A stretch of 64,000 nucleotides of DNA from Amycolatopsis saalfeldensis (lineage in GTDB: Bacteria; Actinomycetota; Actinomycetes; Mycobacteriales; Pseudonocardiaceae), in contig NZ_FOEF01000004.1 of NCBI RefSeq assembly GCF_900110575.1, positions 479,851-543,850 on the forward strand, read 5' to 3'. Below are positions 44,045 to 62,137 of the stretch, piece by piece. Both the position numbers and the translations under genes were made by a program. The notes beneath the pieces were generated by a model. That model did not search any database. It saw only the letters and a program-made list of their open reading frames with translations, and was not told the DNA's origin. Positions within the stretch are counted from its first letter, which is position 1. Every line of letters starts with the position of its first letter.

Positions 44045-44122
44045 CCCGCCTCCAGCGCCGACCAGCACAGTCAGCGGCACACCGGTGCATCCGGTGTGCC
44101 GCCGCACGGAAGAGGACAAACC

Positions 44123-44317
44123 ATGCCGAAGATGAAGACGCACAAGGGTACGTCCAAGCGGATCCGCGTGACGGGCACGGGCAAGCTGCGCCGCCAGAAG
44201 GCCGGCCGCCGCCACCTGATGGAGAAGAAGTCCAACCGCCTCACCCGCCGGCTCGAGGGCACCACGGAGCTCGCGAAGACCGAGGCCGGCCGGGTCAAGC
44301 GCCTGCTCGGGATCTGA
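44123..44317 (+). CDS. rpmI: Ribosomal protein L35 (bL35)
   Basis: The 64-aa, very basic protein reads [20 protein letters not shown], then [20 protein letters not shown], the standard bL35 sequence and length. It belongs to the 50S subunit. GAAGAGGA lies about 7 bases before the ATG at 44123. It is the middle gene of the infC-rpmI-rplT operon, 78 bases after infC. Confidence 0.97.
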   Translation: MPKMKTHKGTSKRIRVTGTGKLRRQKAGRRHLMEKKSNRLTRRLEGTTELAKTEAGRVKRLLGI

Positions 44318-44384
44318 CTCTCCGCCGTACCCGTACCAATCACCCCGGGGCCTGGACGCCCCCTGAAACCGACAGGATGGACCA

Positions 44385-44762
44385 GTGGCACGCGTCAAGC
44401 GGGCGGTCAACGCCCAGAAGAAGCGTCGCGCAACTCTCGAACTGGCCAGCGGCTACCGCGGCCAGCGTTCGCGGCTGTACCGCAAGGCCAAGGAGCAGAC
44501 GCTTCACTCGCTCAACTACGCCTACCGCGACCGCCGTGCGCGCAAGGGTGACTTCCGCCAGCTGTGGATCACCCGCATCAACGCGGCCGCTCGTGCCAAC
44601 GGCGTGACCTACAACCGGTTCATCCAGGGCCTCAAGGCCGCGGGTGTCGAGGTCGACCGCAAGATCCTCGCGGACCTCGCGGTCAACGACGCCACCGCCT
44701 TCACCGCGCTCGCCGAGCTCGCCAAGGCGAACGTCAACACCGGCGAAGCGAAGTCGGCCTGA
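44385..44762 (+). CDS. rplT: Ribosomal protein L20 (bL20)
   Basis: The 125-aa basic protein begins [20 protein letters not shown], then [20 protein letters not shown] and [20 protein letters not shown], which are invariant bL20 segments. It is an early assembly protein of the 50S subunit and in other bacteria represses its own operon. It starts with GTG at 44385 after AGGA. Its TGA overlaps a CTG that appears to start the following RNA methyltransferase gene. Confidence 0.97.
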   Translation: MARVKRAVNAQKKRRATLELASGYRGQRSRLYRKAKEQTLHSLNYAYRDRRARKGDFRQLWITRINAAARANGVTYNRFIQGLKAAGVEVDRKILADLAVNDATAFTALAELAKANVNTGEAKSA

Positions 44763-45571
44763 CCGGCAGTTCTCAGCGACCCGGGGCGGAGCCGTTCACC
44801 GAACGGACCCCCCGGGTCGTTGCTGCGCGCAAGCTGACGCGGCGCGCGGAACGGGACAAGACCGGCCGTTTCCTGGCCGAGGGCGCCAACGCGGTCGACG
44901 CCGCGCTGGCCTACGGCACGGTGCACGAGCTGTTCGTCACCGAGCGCGCCGCCGCCGCGCACCCCGCGCTGCCCGCCGCGGCCGCCGACGCGGGCGTCCG
45001 GGTCTCGCCGATCACCGACCGCGCCGCCGACGGCCTCTCGGAAACCGTGACGCCGCAAGGCCTGGTGGCGGTGTGCTCGCTGGTCGACCGTCCACTGGAG
45101 ACAGTCCTGCCCGGCGCCCGGCTCGTGGTCGTCCTGGTGGACGTCGCGGAGCCCGGCAACGCGGGCACGGTGGTCCGCGTGGCCGACGCCGCGGGCGCCG
45201 ACGCCGTGATCCTGGCGGGCGACACGGTCGACCCGCACAACGGCAAGAGCGTCCGCGCCGCCGCCGGCAGCACCTTCCACGTGCCGATCTCCCGCACCCG
45301 CGACGTGGCTTTCGCCCTGGACTCCCTGAAGACCGCCGGCCTGCGCACCCTGGCCGCCCACGGCTACGCGGAAACCTCCCTGGAGACAGTCACCTTCGAC
45401 GCCCCCACAGCCTGGATCTTCGGCAACGAGGCCCACGGCCTCCCCGCCCACATCCTCGCGGCAGCCGACGCCGCAGTGAAGATCCCCTTGTACGGCAAGG
45501 CGGAAAGCCTCAACCTGGCCACCGCAGCCGCCGTCTGCGTCTACACCGCCGCGATGGCCACCCACCGCTGA
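44759..45571 (+). CDS. TrmH/SpoU-family rRNA (2'-O-ribose) methyltransferase, probable CTG start
   Basis: The ~270-aa protein has the SpoU substrate-binding N-terminus ([34 protein letters not shown]) and the knotted methyltransferase domain with its three motifs: [37 protein letters not shown] and [20 protein letters not shown]. The same gene follows rplT in mycobacteria (tsnR). No in-frame ATG, GTG or TTG exists between 44567 and 44918 that would include the N-terminal domain without running ~65 codons inside rplT. A CTG at 44759 overlaps the rplT TGA as CTGA, mirroring ATGA coupling, and is taken as start by inference. Confidence 0.88.
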   Translation: MTGSSQRPGAEPFTERTPRVVAARKLTRRAERDKTGRFLAEGANAVDAALAYGTVHELFVTERAAAAHPALPAAAADAGVRVSPITDRAADGLSETVTPQGLVAVCSLVDRPLETVLPGARLVVVLVDVAEPGNAGTVVRVADAAGADAVILAGDTVDPHNGKSVRAAAGSTFHVPISRTRDVAFALDSLKTAGLRTLAAHGYAETSLETVTFDAPTAWIFGNEAHGLPAHILAAADAAVKIPLYGKAESLNLATAAAVCVYTAAMATHR

Positions 45572-47739
<2,168 letters not shown>

Positions 47740-47740
<1 letters not shown>

Positions 47741-50304
47741 TGCGAGTCCCGGTGAGCTGGCTGACCGAGCACCTCGACGTGGGTGCCGAGGTCACGCCCC
47801 AGGACCTGGCCGACGCGTTCGTGCGGATCGGGATCGAGGTCGACGAGCTGAGCGAGCTCGGCCCCGTGACCGGTCCCCTCGTGGTCGGCCGCGTGGCCGA
47901 GATCGAGGAGCTGACGGGTTTCAAGAAGCCGGTCCGCTTCTGCCGCGTCGAGGTCGGCGAGGAGGCGTCCGAAGAGGACACCGTGCCCGCGGACGAGGAT
48001 GACGACGAGGACGACGACGCCCCGTTCGAGGACGAGGGTCCCCACGGCATCCGGACCCGCGGCATCGTCTGCGGCGCCCGCAACTTCGCCGAGGGCGACC
48101 TGGTCGTCGTCGCGCTGCCCGGCGCGGTGCTGCCGGGCGACTTCGCGATCGCCGCGCGCAAGACCTACGGCCGCGTCAGCGACGGCATGATCTGCTCCGC
48201 CCAGGAACTGGGCCTCGGCGACGACCACACCGGCATCCTCGTGCTGCCCTCGGGCACCGCCAGCCCGGGCGACGACGCCAAGGAACTGCTCGGCCTGTCC
48301 GACACCGTCATCGAGGTCACGCCGACCCCCGACCGCGGTTACGCGTTGTCGATCCGCGGCCTGGCGCGCGAGCTGTCCAACGCGCTCGACGTCCCGTTCG
48401 GCGACCCGGCCTCGCTGGAGATCCCCGCGGCCGAGGGCGACGCGTGGCCGGTCCGGGTCGAAGACCCCGAGGGCTGCCCGCGGTTCGTGCTGCGCCGGGT
48501 GAAGGGACTCGACGCGACGGCGCCCACGCCGTGGTGGATGCGGCGGCGCCTGATGCTGGCCGGGATCCGGTCGATCTCGCTGGCGGTCGACGTCACCAAC
48601 TACGTGATGCTCGAGCTCGGCCACCCGCTGCACGCGTTCGCGACGTCCGCGATCCAGGGCGACCTGGTGGTGCGCCGCGCGAAGCCGGGCGAGAAGCTGA
48701 CCACTTTGGACGACGCGGAGCGCAAGCTCGACGCCGACGACATCGTGATCGCCGACGACAGCGGCGTGATCTCGCTGGCCGGCACCATGGGCGGCGCCAG
48801 CACGGAGATCACCGCGGAGAGCACCGACGTCCTGCTCGAGGCGGCGCACTGGAACCCCGCGTCGATCAGCCGCACGGCCCGCCGCCACAAGCTGTTCTCC
48901 GAGGCGGCCAAGCGGTTCGAGCGGTTCACCGACCCGGCGCTGTGCGCGGCCGCGGTGGAGCTGGCGGCGCGCCTGCTGCGGCAGTACGGCGACGCCGCGA
49001 TCCAGCCCGGCCGCACCGACGAGGGCGGCGTCGCGCCGAACCCGCCGGTCACCATGCCGATCAACCTGCCCGACCAGATGGCCGGCGTGCGCTACCAGCG
49101 TGGTGTCACCGTGAAGCGCCTCGGCCAGATCGGTTGCCGGGTCACGGTCAGCACCAGCGACGAGGGCATCTCCCTCGTCACGGCCACTCCGCCGACCTGG
49201 CGCGGCGACCTCGTGCAGCCGGCCGACCTGGTCGAGGAGGTGCTGCGGCTCGAGGGCTACGACAGCATTCCGTCGCAACTCCCCGCCGCACCCGCCGGCC
49301 GTGGCCTCACCGACACCCAGCGCCGCCGCCGTGGCGTCGCCCGCGCGCTGGCCGAGGACGGGTACGTGGAGGTGCTGCCCTTCCCGTTCGTCTCCGACTC
49401 GGTCTGGGACGCCTTCGGCCTGCCCGCCGACGACGTCCGCCGCAACACCGTGCGCGTCCGCAACCCGCTCGAGGCCGACCAGGACCGGATGGCCACCACG
49501 CTCCTGCCCGGCCTGCTGGACACGCTGCAGCGCAACGTGTCCCGCGGCATGAAGGACGTGTCGCTGTTCCACATCGGCCAGGTCGTGCTGCCGAAGCCGA
49601 ACCAGCTCAAGGTCCCGGACCTCGGCGTCGAGCACCGCCCGACCGACGAGCAGCTCGCGGTCCTGGAGGCCGCGGTGCCCGCCCAGCCCGTGCACGTCGC
49701 CGTGGTGCTGACCGGTCGCCGCCGCCGTGCCGGCTGGTGGGGCGAGGGCGAGCCGGCCCGCTGGGCCGACGCCGTGCAGGCCGCGCGCGTGGTGGCCGAG
49801 ACCGCCGGCGTCGAGCTGACGGTGCAGTCCGCCGACCTCCTGCCGTGGCACCCGGGCCGCTGCGCCCAGCTACGCGTGGGCGACTGGCCGGTCGGCCACG
49901 CCGGCGAGCTGCATCCGAAGGTCGTCGAGGCCCTCGGCCTGCCGCCCCGGACGGTCGCGATGGAACTGGACCTGGACGCGATCCCGCTCCCGGACTCGCG
50001 CCCGGCCCCGAGCGTGTCGGCCTACCCGCCGGTGCTCCTCGACGTCGCCCTCGTCGCAGCGACGGACGTCCCGTCGGCCGACCTCGCCGACGTCCTCCGC
50101 ACCGGCGCCGGCGAACTCCTCGAAGAGATCACCCTCTTCGACGTCTACACCGGCGAACAGGTCGGCGAAGGCAAGCGCTCCCTGGCCTACAAGCTCCGTT
50201 TCCGGGCCCCGGACCGCACGCTGACCGTCGACGAAGCAACCAAGGCCCGCGACGCCGCACTCGCCGCCGCGGGCGAGCGCTTCGGCGCCACTCTCCGCGC
50301 CTGA
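47740..50304 (+). CDS. pheT: Phenylalanyl-tRNA synthetase beta subunit, with acidic insertion
   Basis: The 854-aa protein shows RVPVSWLTEHLDVGAEVTPQ at the start and a tRNA-binding (EMAP-like) domain at ~45-170. B3/B4 editing regions follow (GIRSISLAVDVTNYVMLELG, HPLHAFATSAIQGDLVVRRA), then the catalytic-like core (EVLPFPFVSDSVWDAFG) and a C-terminal anticodon-binding FDX domain (YPPVLLDVALVAATDVPSAD, SLAYKLRFRAPDRTLT). Residues ~71-99 are an unusual acidic stretch (17 Asp/Glu in 25) inserted in the tRNA-binding domain. It starts with GTG at 47740, overlapping the pheS stop by one base. Confidence 0.97.
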
Positions 50305-50597
50305 GCCACCGCGAGCCCGCCCCTTCACCGGGCGCGGTGCTTCGCCACCCTGGTCCGGCCTTCCGTGGGCTGGGAGCACTGCCCTTCGCAGACTCCCGGC
50401 CCACGGACGTTTCCGGCCTCGGCGCTTTCGCTCGCCCGGGGACGCGCTCACAGCTCCCGGTGCACTCGCGCGGTGCTCACGGCTGCGGCGAAGACTCCTG
50501 TACGCGGAGTGCGCTGAAGCCTGCTGTGCTGCCCGGTCGACCGGCGGCCTCTCCGTTGTCCAGCTTCCCTCCCGTGCTTGATTCTTTCGCGGACCAC
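50305..50597. other. Intergenic region after pheT
   Basis: 293 bases with no convincing gene, tRNA or clear terminator; it contains an imperfect inverted pair around GTGGGCTGGGAG and CTCCCGGCCCAC (near 50368 and 50393) that may act as a terminator. Confidence 0.35.
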
Positions 50598-51287
50598 TCA
50601 GGACAGGTGCTTCAGTGCCTCCCGTGTGGACAGTCCGGACAGGTCCGGGTGGCTGGTGACGAACTCGCGGACCCAGTCCGGCGCCGTCCGGGCGTAGTCG
50701 CGCAGGGCCCAGCCGATGCCCTTGCGCAGGAAGAAGTCCGGGTCGCCGATATTGGCCTCGACGACGGAGGTGAGCAGCACCCGATCGGTGTCCTCCTTCG
50801 CGCTCACCTGGCAGATCACGGCCGCGCGGCGCCGCCAGCGATCCGGGTCGGTGGCCCAGCGCAGCAGGAGCGGCGTGACCTCGGCCCGGTCACCGCGCAG
50901 GATGGGGCCGACCCGGCGGATCGCGAGCTCGTCCACGTAGTCCCACCAGGCTCCGCCGACGATCATCTCCTCGTACAGTCCGAGCAGGCCCGGCCCCTGC
51001 CAGCCCCGGTAGGCGCGGTGGCCGGAAAGATCGATTGCGGCGTACCTTTCCTCGCGAAATTCGGCGTCTCGCCACAGCCGCCGCACGGTCGCCGTGAATG
51101 TCACCCGATCGGGCAATGGATGAGCGGACATCACACCTTTCATCAGCACGCTCCGCTGCGGTTTGGGTACTCCGCGAAACGGCATCGCCGACTTCATGTA
51201 CGCCTGCATGGCCGCTGCTCGCACCGGATCCGCCAGTTCGGTGAGCCCCGTTCGGACGGCCGAGATCAACGCGGTGTCCGCGCCCAT
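50598..51287 (-). CDS. DNA alkylation repair protein, AlkD-like
   Basis: The 229-aa all-helical protein has the AlkD HEAT-repeat signature: MKSAMPFRGVPKPQRSVLMK near residue 31, then EERYAAIDLSGHRAYRGWQG, GGAWWDYVDELAIRRVG, PLLLRWATDPDRWRRRAAVI and DPDFFLRKGIGWALRDYART. AlkD-type glycosylases excise bulky or cationic N3/N7-alkylpurines without base flipping. The Trp/Asp cluster (WWDYVDE) matches the catalytic region. GGAGG lies 9 bases before the ATG at 51287. A diverged RecA-NDp-like promoter lies immediately upstream. Confidence 0.88.
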   Translation of the reverse strand: MGADTALISAVRTGLTELADPVRAAAMQAYMKSAMPFRGVPKPQRSVLMKGVMSAHPLPDRVTFTATVRRLWRDAEFREERYAAIDLSGHRAYRGWQGPGLLGLYEEMIVGGAWWDYVDELAIRRVGPILRGDRAEVTPLLLRWATDPDRWRRRAAVICQVSAKEDTDRVLLTSVVEANIGDPDFFLRKGIGWALRDYARTAPDWVREFVTSHPDLSGLSTREALKHLS

Positions 51288-51298
51288 TCGGGGTCACC

Positions 51299-51321
51299 TC
51301 CGTAGCGCCAAATACCGACGA
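51299..51321 (-). promoter_or_regulatory. Weak RecA-NDp-like element before the AlkD-type gene
   Basis: On the minus strand TCGTCGGTAT, seven bases, TACGGA (7 of 10 bases of the upstream box; last -10 base off). Proximity to a repair gene is suggestive, but the ribosome site overlaps the -10, so this is doubtful. Confidence 0.2.
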
Positions 51322-51417
51322 AAGGTGGATGGCGTAACTCGTGTCGTGCGAGGAGATTGTTGCGGGTTGTCGGTAGTTTCGACGAATTCGGGTTGCTCGC
51401 GGACGAAAAGGAACTCT

Positions 51418-53010
51418 GTGAAGAAAATCGTTGCCGTGCTCGCCGCCGCGGCTGTCGCGGTCGGCGCGCTGGCCGCCGCTCCCGCCGCCACAGCGGCACC
51501 GGCCAGGACACCGGACTTCACGCCGGCGCCGATCAATTGGGGCGACTGCGCTTCGGCGAGCCTCAAGAACGCCGGCGCCCAGTGCGGCTTCCTCGTGGTC
51601 CCGATGGACTACGCGAAGCCCGCGGGCGCCAAGGTGGAGGTGGCCGTCTCCCGCATCAAGCACAAGGCCGCCCAGTACCAGGGCATCATGCTCGTGAACC
51701 CCGGCGGTCCCGGTGGCTCCGGCCTCGGCCTTTCGCGGCTCGGGCAGTCGGTGCCGAACCACGCCGGCGACAGCTACGACTGGATCGGGTTCGACCCGCG
51801 CGGTGTCGGCTCCAGCAAGCCGGCCGTGACCTGCGACGGGAACTACTTCGGCTACGACCGCACGCCGTACGTGCCCAAGACGCCGCAGATCGAGCGCGCC
51901 TGGCTCGGCAAGGCCCAGGGCTACGCGAAGGCGTGCGCCAAGAACGGCGCGATCCTCGACCACATCAAGACCACCGACGTCGCGCAGGACATGGACAGCC
52001 TGCGCAAGGCGCTGGGGGAGAAGCAGATCAACTACTACGGCTTCTCCTACGGCACCTACCTCGGGCAGGTGTACAGCACGCTGTTCCCGGGGAACGTGCG
52101 CCGCATGGTGCTCGACGGCAACGTCGACCCGCGCAACGTGTGGTACCAGGCCAACCTGGACCAGGACGTGGCCTTCGACCGCAACATCAAGATCTACTTC
52201 GGCTGGCTCGCGAAGTACGACAGCGTCTACCACCTCGGCAAGACCGCCGCGGCGGTGGAGAAGCTCTGGTACGACCAGCAGAAGAAGCTCGACCGCACGC
52301 CCGCGGGCGGGGTGATCGGCGGAGACGAGTGGACCGACGTCTTCCTGCAGGCCGGCTACTACGTGTTCGGCTGGGAGGACATGGCCAAGGCGTTCGACGG
52401 ATGGGTCCACCGCGGTGACTGGCAGACGCTGAAGGCGCTCTACGACGACTCGAACCCGCCAGGCGACGACAACGGCTATGCCGTGTACAGCGCTGTGCAA
52501 TGTTCCGACGTGCAATGGCCGACGAACTGGAACCGCTGGCGCCTCGACAACTGGACGACCTACTTCCGCGCTCCGTTCGAGACGTGGGGCAACGCCTGGT
52601 TCAACGCCCCGTGCGTGAACTGGCCGGCTAAGTCGGGCAAGCCGGTGCACGTCGACGGCAGCAAGGTCGACGGCGCCCTGTTGATCAGCGAGGAACTCGA
52701 CGCGGCGACGCCCTATGAGGGCAGCCGCGAGGTACGGAAGCTGTTCCCGAAGTCGAGCCTGATCAGCGCGCCCGGCGGCACCACGCACGCCGGCTCGCTG
52801 TCCGGTGTCGCGTGCGTGGACGACAAGGTCGCCGACTACCTCGCGACCGGCAACCTGCCGAAGCGCACGCCGGGCAACCATTCCGACGCGCAGTGCGAGC
52901 CGGTGCCCCAGCCGGTTCCCGCCGGGGCGGCGGGCGGTCAGCCGAAGGCGGACACCCAGCCAGGAGCGCAGATCAAGCAGGACGCGCTCGCGCGGCTGCT
53001 CCACTTCTGA
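51418..53010 (+). CDS. Secreted alpha/beta-hydrolase, tripeptidyl aminopeptidase (TAP-like) family
   Basis: The 530-aa protein begins with a Sec signal (KKIVAVLAAAAVAVGALAAA, cleavage near AxA before APARTPDF). It continues as a SlpD/E/TAP-type hydrolase: MLVNPGGPGGSGLGLSRLG (oxyanion loop), DWIGFDPRGVGSSKP, the nucleophile serine in YYGFSYGTYLGQVY, an acid in LLISEELDAATPYEGSREV and the histidine in GGTTHAGSLSG. Streptomyces relatives remove N-terminal tripeptides from extracellular proteins. AAGGAA lies 6 bases before the GTG at 51418. It is followed by a strong terminator, so it is monocistronic. Confidence 0.9.
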   Translation: MKKIVAVLAAAAVAVGALAAAPAATAAPARTPDFTPAPINWGDCASASLKNAGAQCGFLVVPMDYAKPAGAKVEVAVSRIKHKAAQYQGIMLVNPGGPGGSGLGLSRLGQSVPNHAGDSYDWIGFDPRGVGSSKPAVTCDGNYFGYDRTPYVPKTPQIERAWLGKAQGYAKACAKNGAILDHIKTTDVAQDMDSLRKALGEKQINYYGFSYGTYLGQVYSTLFPGNVRRMVLDGNVDPRNVWYQANLDQDVAFDRNIKIYFGWLAKYDSVYHLGKTAAAVEKLWYDQQKKLDRTPAGGVIGGDEWTDVFLQAGYYVFGWEDMAKAFDGWVHRGDWQTLKALYDDSNPPGDDNGYAVYSAVQCSDVQWPTNWNRWRLDNWTTYFRAPFETWGNAWFNAPCVNWPAKSGKPVHVDGSKVDGALLISEELDAATPYEGSREVRKLFPKSSLISAPGGTTHAGSLSGVACVDDKVADYLATGNLPKRTPGNHSDAQCEPVPQPVPAGAAGGQPKADTQPGAQIKQDALARLLHF

Positions 53011-53021
53011 GCCGTTCTCCC

Positions 53022-53064
53022 CGGTGCCCCGGTCTGGTCCGCCAGATCGGGGCACCGTTCTTTT
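53022..53064 (+). terminator. Intrinsic terminator of the TAP-like gene
   Basis: A 16-bp stem (53022-53037 with 53042-53057, one imperfect pair) and TCCG loop followed by TTCTTTT, a classical rho-independent terminator 11 bases after the stop. Confidence 0.9.
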
Positions 53065-53173
53065 CCCTCACTCACCGAGCCTCCTCGGTCGCTGTTCGTG
53101 GTCGATGGAGACGGTACGACGAGGGTCCGACAATTTCGGAGCGCAGCTGCCCGCGCACACCCCGTGAGCAAAA

Positions 53174-53196
53174 TTGTCGGGGGTCGGCGCTAGCGT
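53174..53196 (+). promoter_or_regulatory. RecA-NDp-type (PafBC) promoter of a small leaderless gene
   Basis: TTGTCGGGGG (53174-53183), seven bases, TAGCGT (53191-53196); the ATG is 7 bases later, implying a leaderless transcript. The spacing is identical to the elements at 3864 and 16046. Confidence 0.55.
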
Positions 53197-53203
53197 CCCC
53201 GGC

Positions 53204-53689
53204 ATGACGATCATCGAAGAGCACCGGACCGAGATCCGGTCAGGAAACGTCCAGTACCAGATCACCGTCGTCACCCGCACGGGAGCGGCCGAACAGCAAC
53301 GCGTCGTCGTCACCGTGGGTGGTGAGGGGCCCGGCGGCGAACTCGTCGCGGAAGGCCGGCTCGAACTCGACTCCACCGCGGTGCCCGCCGTCGCCGAACT
53401 GCTCGGCGGGAGCCTCCTGGCCTTCTCCGGCGGGGCCGGCGGCGGCCGCCGAAGAACCGGGCAACGGGCCGCCCAGCAGGGCAGGCCGTGGACCGAGGAG
53501 ATGGACGCGGAGCTGGAACGCCGCTGGCTGGCGGGCGATCCGGTCGGCGACCTCGCCCGCGACTTCGAGCGCACCCCCGGTGGTATCCGCGCCCGCCTGC
53601 CGCGGGTCGGCTGTGATCCGGAGAAGCCCGGCAACCACCTGCCGATGCCGCCCAGTCTCCGCGAGGAGCCGGGAGGTGACGAGTTCTGA
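53204..53689 (+). CDS. Small protein with C-terminal SANT/HTH-like module, probably DNA-damage induced
   Basis: The 161-aa protein has an N-terminal beta-rich half (TEIRSGNVQYQITVVTRTGA, GELVAEGRLELDSTAVPAVA). A glycine/arginine linker follows, then a helical module RPWTEEMDAELERRWLAGDP, VGDLARDFERTPGGIRARLP, which resembles the short SANT/Myb-like helix-turn-helix often attached to the ends of bacterial helicases and nucleases. No enzyme motif is present. It is probably leaderless from a RecA-NDp-type promoter, so induction by DNA damage through PafBC is predicted. A DNA-binding accessory role is inference. Confidence 0.65.
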   Translation: MTIIEEHRTEIRSGNVQYQITVVTRTGAAEQQRVVVTVGGEGPGGELVAEGRLELDSTAVPAVAELLGGSLLAFSGGAGGGRRRTGQRAAQQGRPWTEEMDAELERRWLAGDPVGDLARDFERTPGGIRARLPRVGCDPEKPGNHLPMPPSLREEPGGDEF

Positions 53690-56347
<2,658 letters not shown>

Positions 56348-56351
<4 letters not shown>

Positions 56352-57264
56352 CCGCCCCCGATTCGCTGGTTTCCGCGGACGACCGGCTCTCCACCGCGGC
56401 CGAGAAAGCCGGGGTGCTGATCGAGGCACTGCCGTGGCTGCAGCGATTCCACGGCGCCACGGTGGTCGTCAAATACGGCGGCAACGCCATGATCGACGAT
56501 CGCCTCAAGGCCGCGTTCGCGCAGGACATGGTGTTCCTGCGGCTGGCCGGCCTGCGCCCGGTCGTGGTGCACGGCGGCGGACCGCAGATCACCGCGATGC
56601 TCACCCGGCTCGGCGTCGAGGGCGAGTTCAAGGGCGGCCTGCGCGTGACCACCCCGGAGACGATGGACGTCGTGCGGATGGTGCTGGTCGGCCAGGTCAG
56701 CCGGGAGCTGGTCGGGCTGATCAACGCGCACGGGCCGTATGCGGTCGGCATCTCCGGCGAGGACGCCCGGCTGTTCACCGCCGAGCGCAAGCAGGCCACT
56801 GTGGACGGTGAGCAGGTCGACATCGGTCTCGTCGGCGAGGTGGCGGCGGTGAACCCGGACGCGGTGCTCGACATCGTCAACGCCGGGCGCATCCCCGTGG
56901 TGTCCACCGTGGCCCCCGACATCGACGGGGTGGTGCACAACGTCAACGCCGACACCGCGGCCGGCGCGCTGGCCGCGGCGCTGGACGCCGAGAAACTGGT
57001 GGTGCTCACCGATGTCGAAGGCCTCTACGCCCACTGGCCCGATCGCACCTCGCTGATCGACCGCATCGGCGTCGACCGGCTGGAGAAGCTGCTGCCGGGC
57101 CTGGCCAGCGGCATGATCCCGAAGATGGAGGCCTGCGTCCGCGCGGTCCGCGGCGGCGTGCGCGGCGCCCACGTGATCGACGGCAGGCTCGCCCACTCCG
57201 TGCTGCTCGAGGTGTTCACCTCCCGCGGTATCGGCACCATGGTCCTTCCCGAAACGGAGCTCCC

Positions 57265-57268
<4 letters not shown>
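56348..57268 (+). CDS. argB: Acetylglutamate kinase
   Basis: The 306-aa protein belongs to the amino-acid kinase family: [20 protein letters not shown], the glycine-rich [59 protein letters not shown], and [20 protein letters not shown] with [20 protein letters not shown] near the end. It phosphorylates N-acetylglutamate and is usually the arginine-feedback-inhibited step. The ATG overlaps the argJ stop (ATGA). Confidence 0.97.
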
Positions 57269-61382
<4,114 letters not shown>

Positions 61383-61475
61383 GTTCTCCGCCCGGCCCGG
61401 CGCTCGGCTTTCGATGATCGAGCGCCGGCGCCCGGTAGCCGCTGGCTAGGCTGTCGGCGGACGAGGGGAGCGCAC

Positions 61476-62105
61476 GTGGACCGGTTGTTCCGGCGCGAGG
61501 AACTGGCACTGGACCCGGTCGACCTGGCGCACCTGCTGCTGGGCGCGGTGCTCGAGGCCGACGGTCCCGACGGCACCGTCGGCGTCCGGCTGGTCGAGGT
61601 CGAGGCCTACCGCGGAGCCGACGACCCGGCGTCGCACTGCTACCGCGGGAAGACCCCGCGCAACGCGGTGATGTGGGGGCCGGCCGGGCACCTGTACGTG
61701 TACTTCGTCTACGGCATGCACTTCTGCGCCAACATCGTCGGTACCGAAGAGGGCCAGCCGGGCGCGGTGCTGCTACGCGCGGGCGAGGTCGTCCAGGGGC
61801 TGGACCTGGTGCGGAAACGGCGGCCGAACGCGCGGGGGACCGGCGAGCTGGCCAAGGGCCCGGCGATCCTGACGTCGGTGCTGCGGATCGACCGGGCGGA
61901 GAACGGCGTCGACCTCACCGACCCGTCTTCACCGGTGCGGCTGCGCGTGGGGGAGCGGGTGCCCGCCGAGCGTGTCCGCAACGGGCCGCGGGTCGGCGTC
62001 GCGATGGCGATGGACACCCCGTGGCGATTCTGGGTGGAGGGCTCACCCGCCGTCTCGGCCTACCGCCGCGGCGGGAAACGGCGGCAGGCGCGCCCCGCGG
62101 GATAG
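61476..62105 (+). CDS. mpg: DNA-3-methyladenine glycosylase (AAG/Mpg family)
   Basis: The 209-aa protein has the AAG fold: DLAHLLLGAVLEADGPDGTV, VRLVEVEAYRGADDPASHCY (catalytic Glu in VEVEAY), KTPRNAVMWGPAGHLYVYFV, YGMHFCANIVGTEEGQPGAV and LLRAGEV. A C-terminal RNGPRVGVAMAMDTPWRFWV completes it. It removes alkylated and deaminated purines in base-excision repair. It starts with GTG at 61476 after a GAGGGGAG-type ribosome site. It precedes tyrS, as in mycobacteria. Confidence 0.95.
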   Translation: MDRLFRREELALDPVDLAHLLLGAVLEADGPDGTVGVRLVEVEAYRGADDPASHCYRGKTPRNAVMWGPAGHLYVYFVYGMHFCANIVGTEEGQPGAVLLRAGEVVQGLDLVRKRRPNARGTGELAKGPAILTSVLRIDRAENGVDLTDPSSPVRLRVGERVPAERVRNGPRVGVAMAMDTPWRFWVEGSPAVSAYRRGGKRRQARPAG

Positions 62106-62137
62106 TCGGTTGACCTGGTGCGGGAGTATCTACAGGT

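Noticed and set aside
51368..51390. TTGTCGGTAG upstream of the TAP-like gene as another RecA-NDp promoter
   Set aside because: At the required 7-base spacing the -10 reads GAATTC, which does not fit TAnnnT, and the gene has a normal ribosome site.
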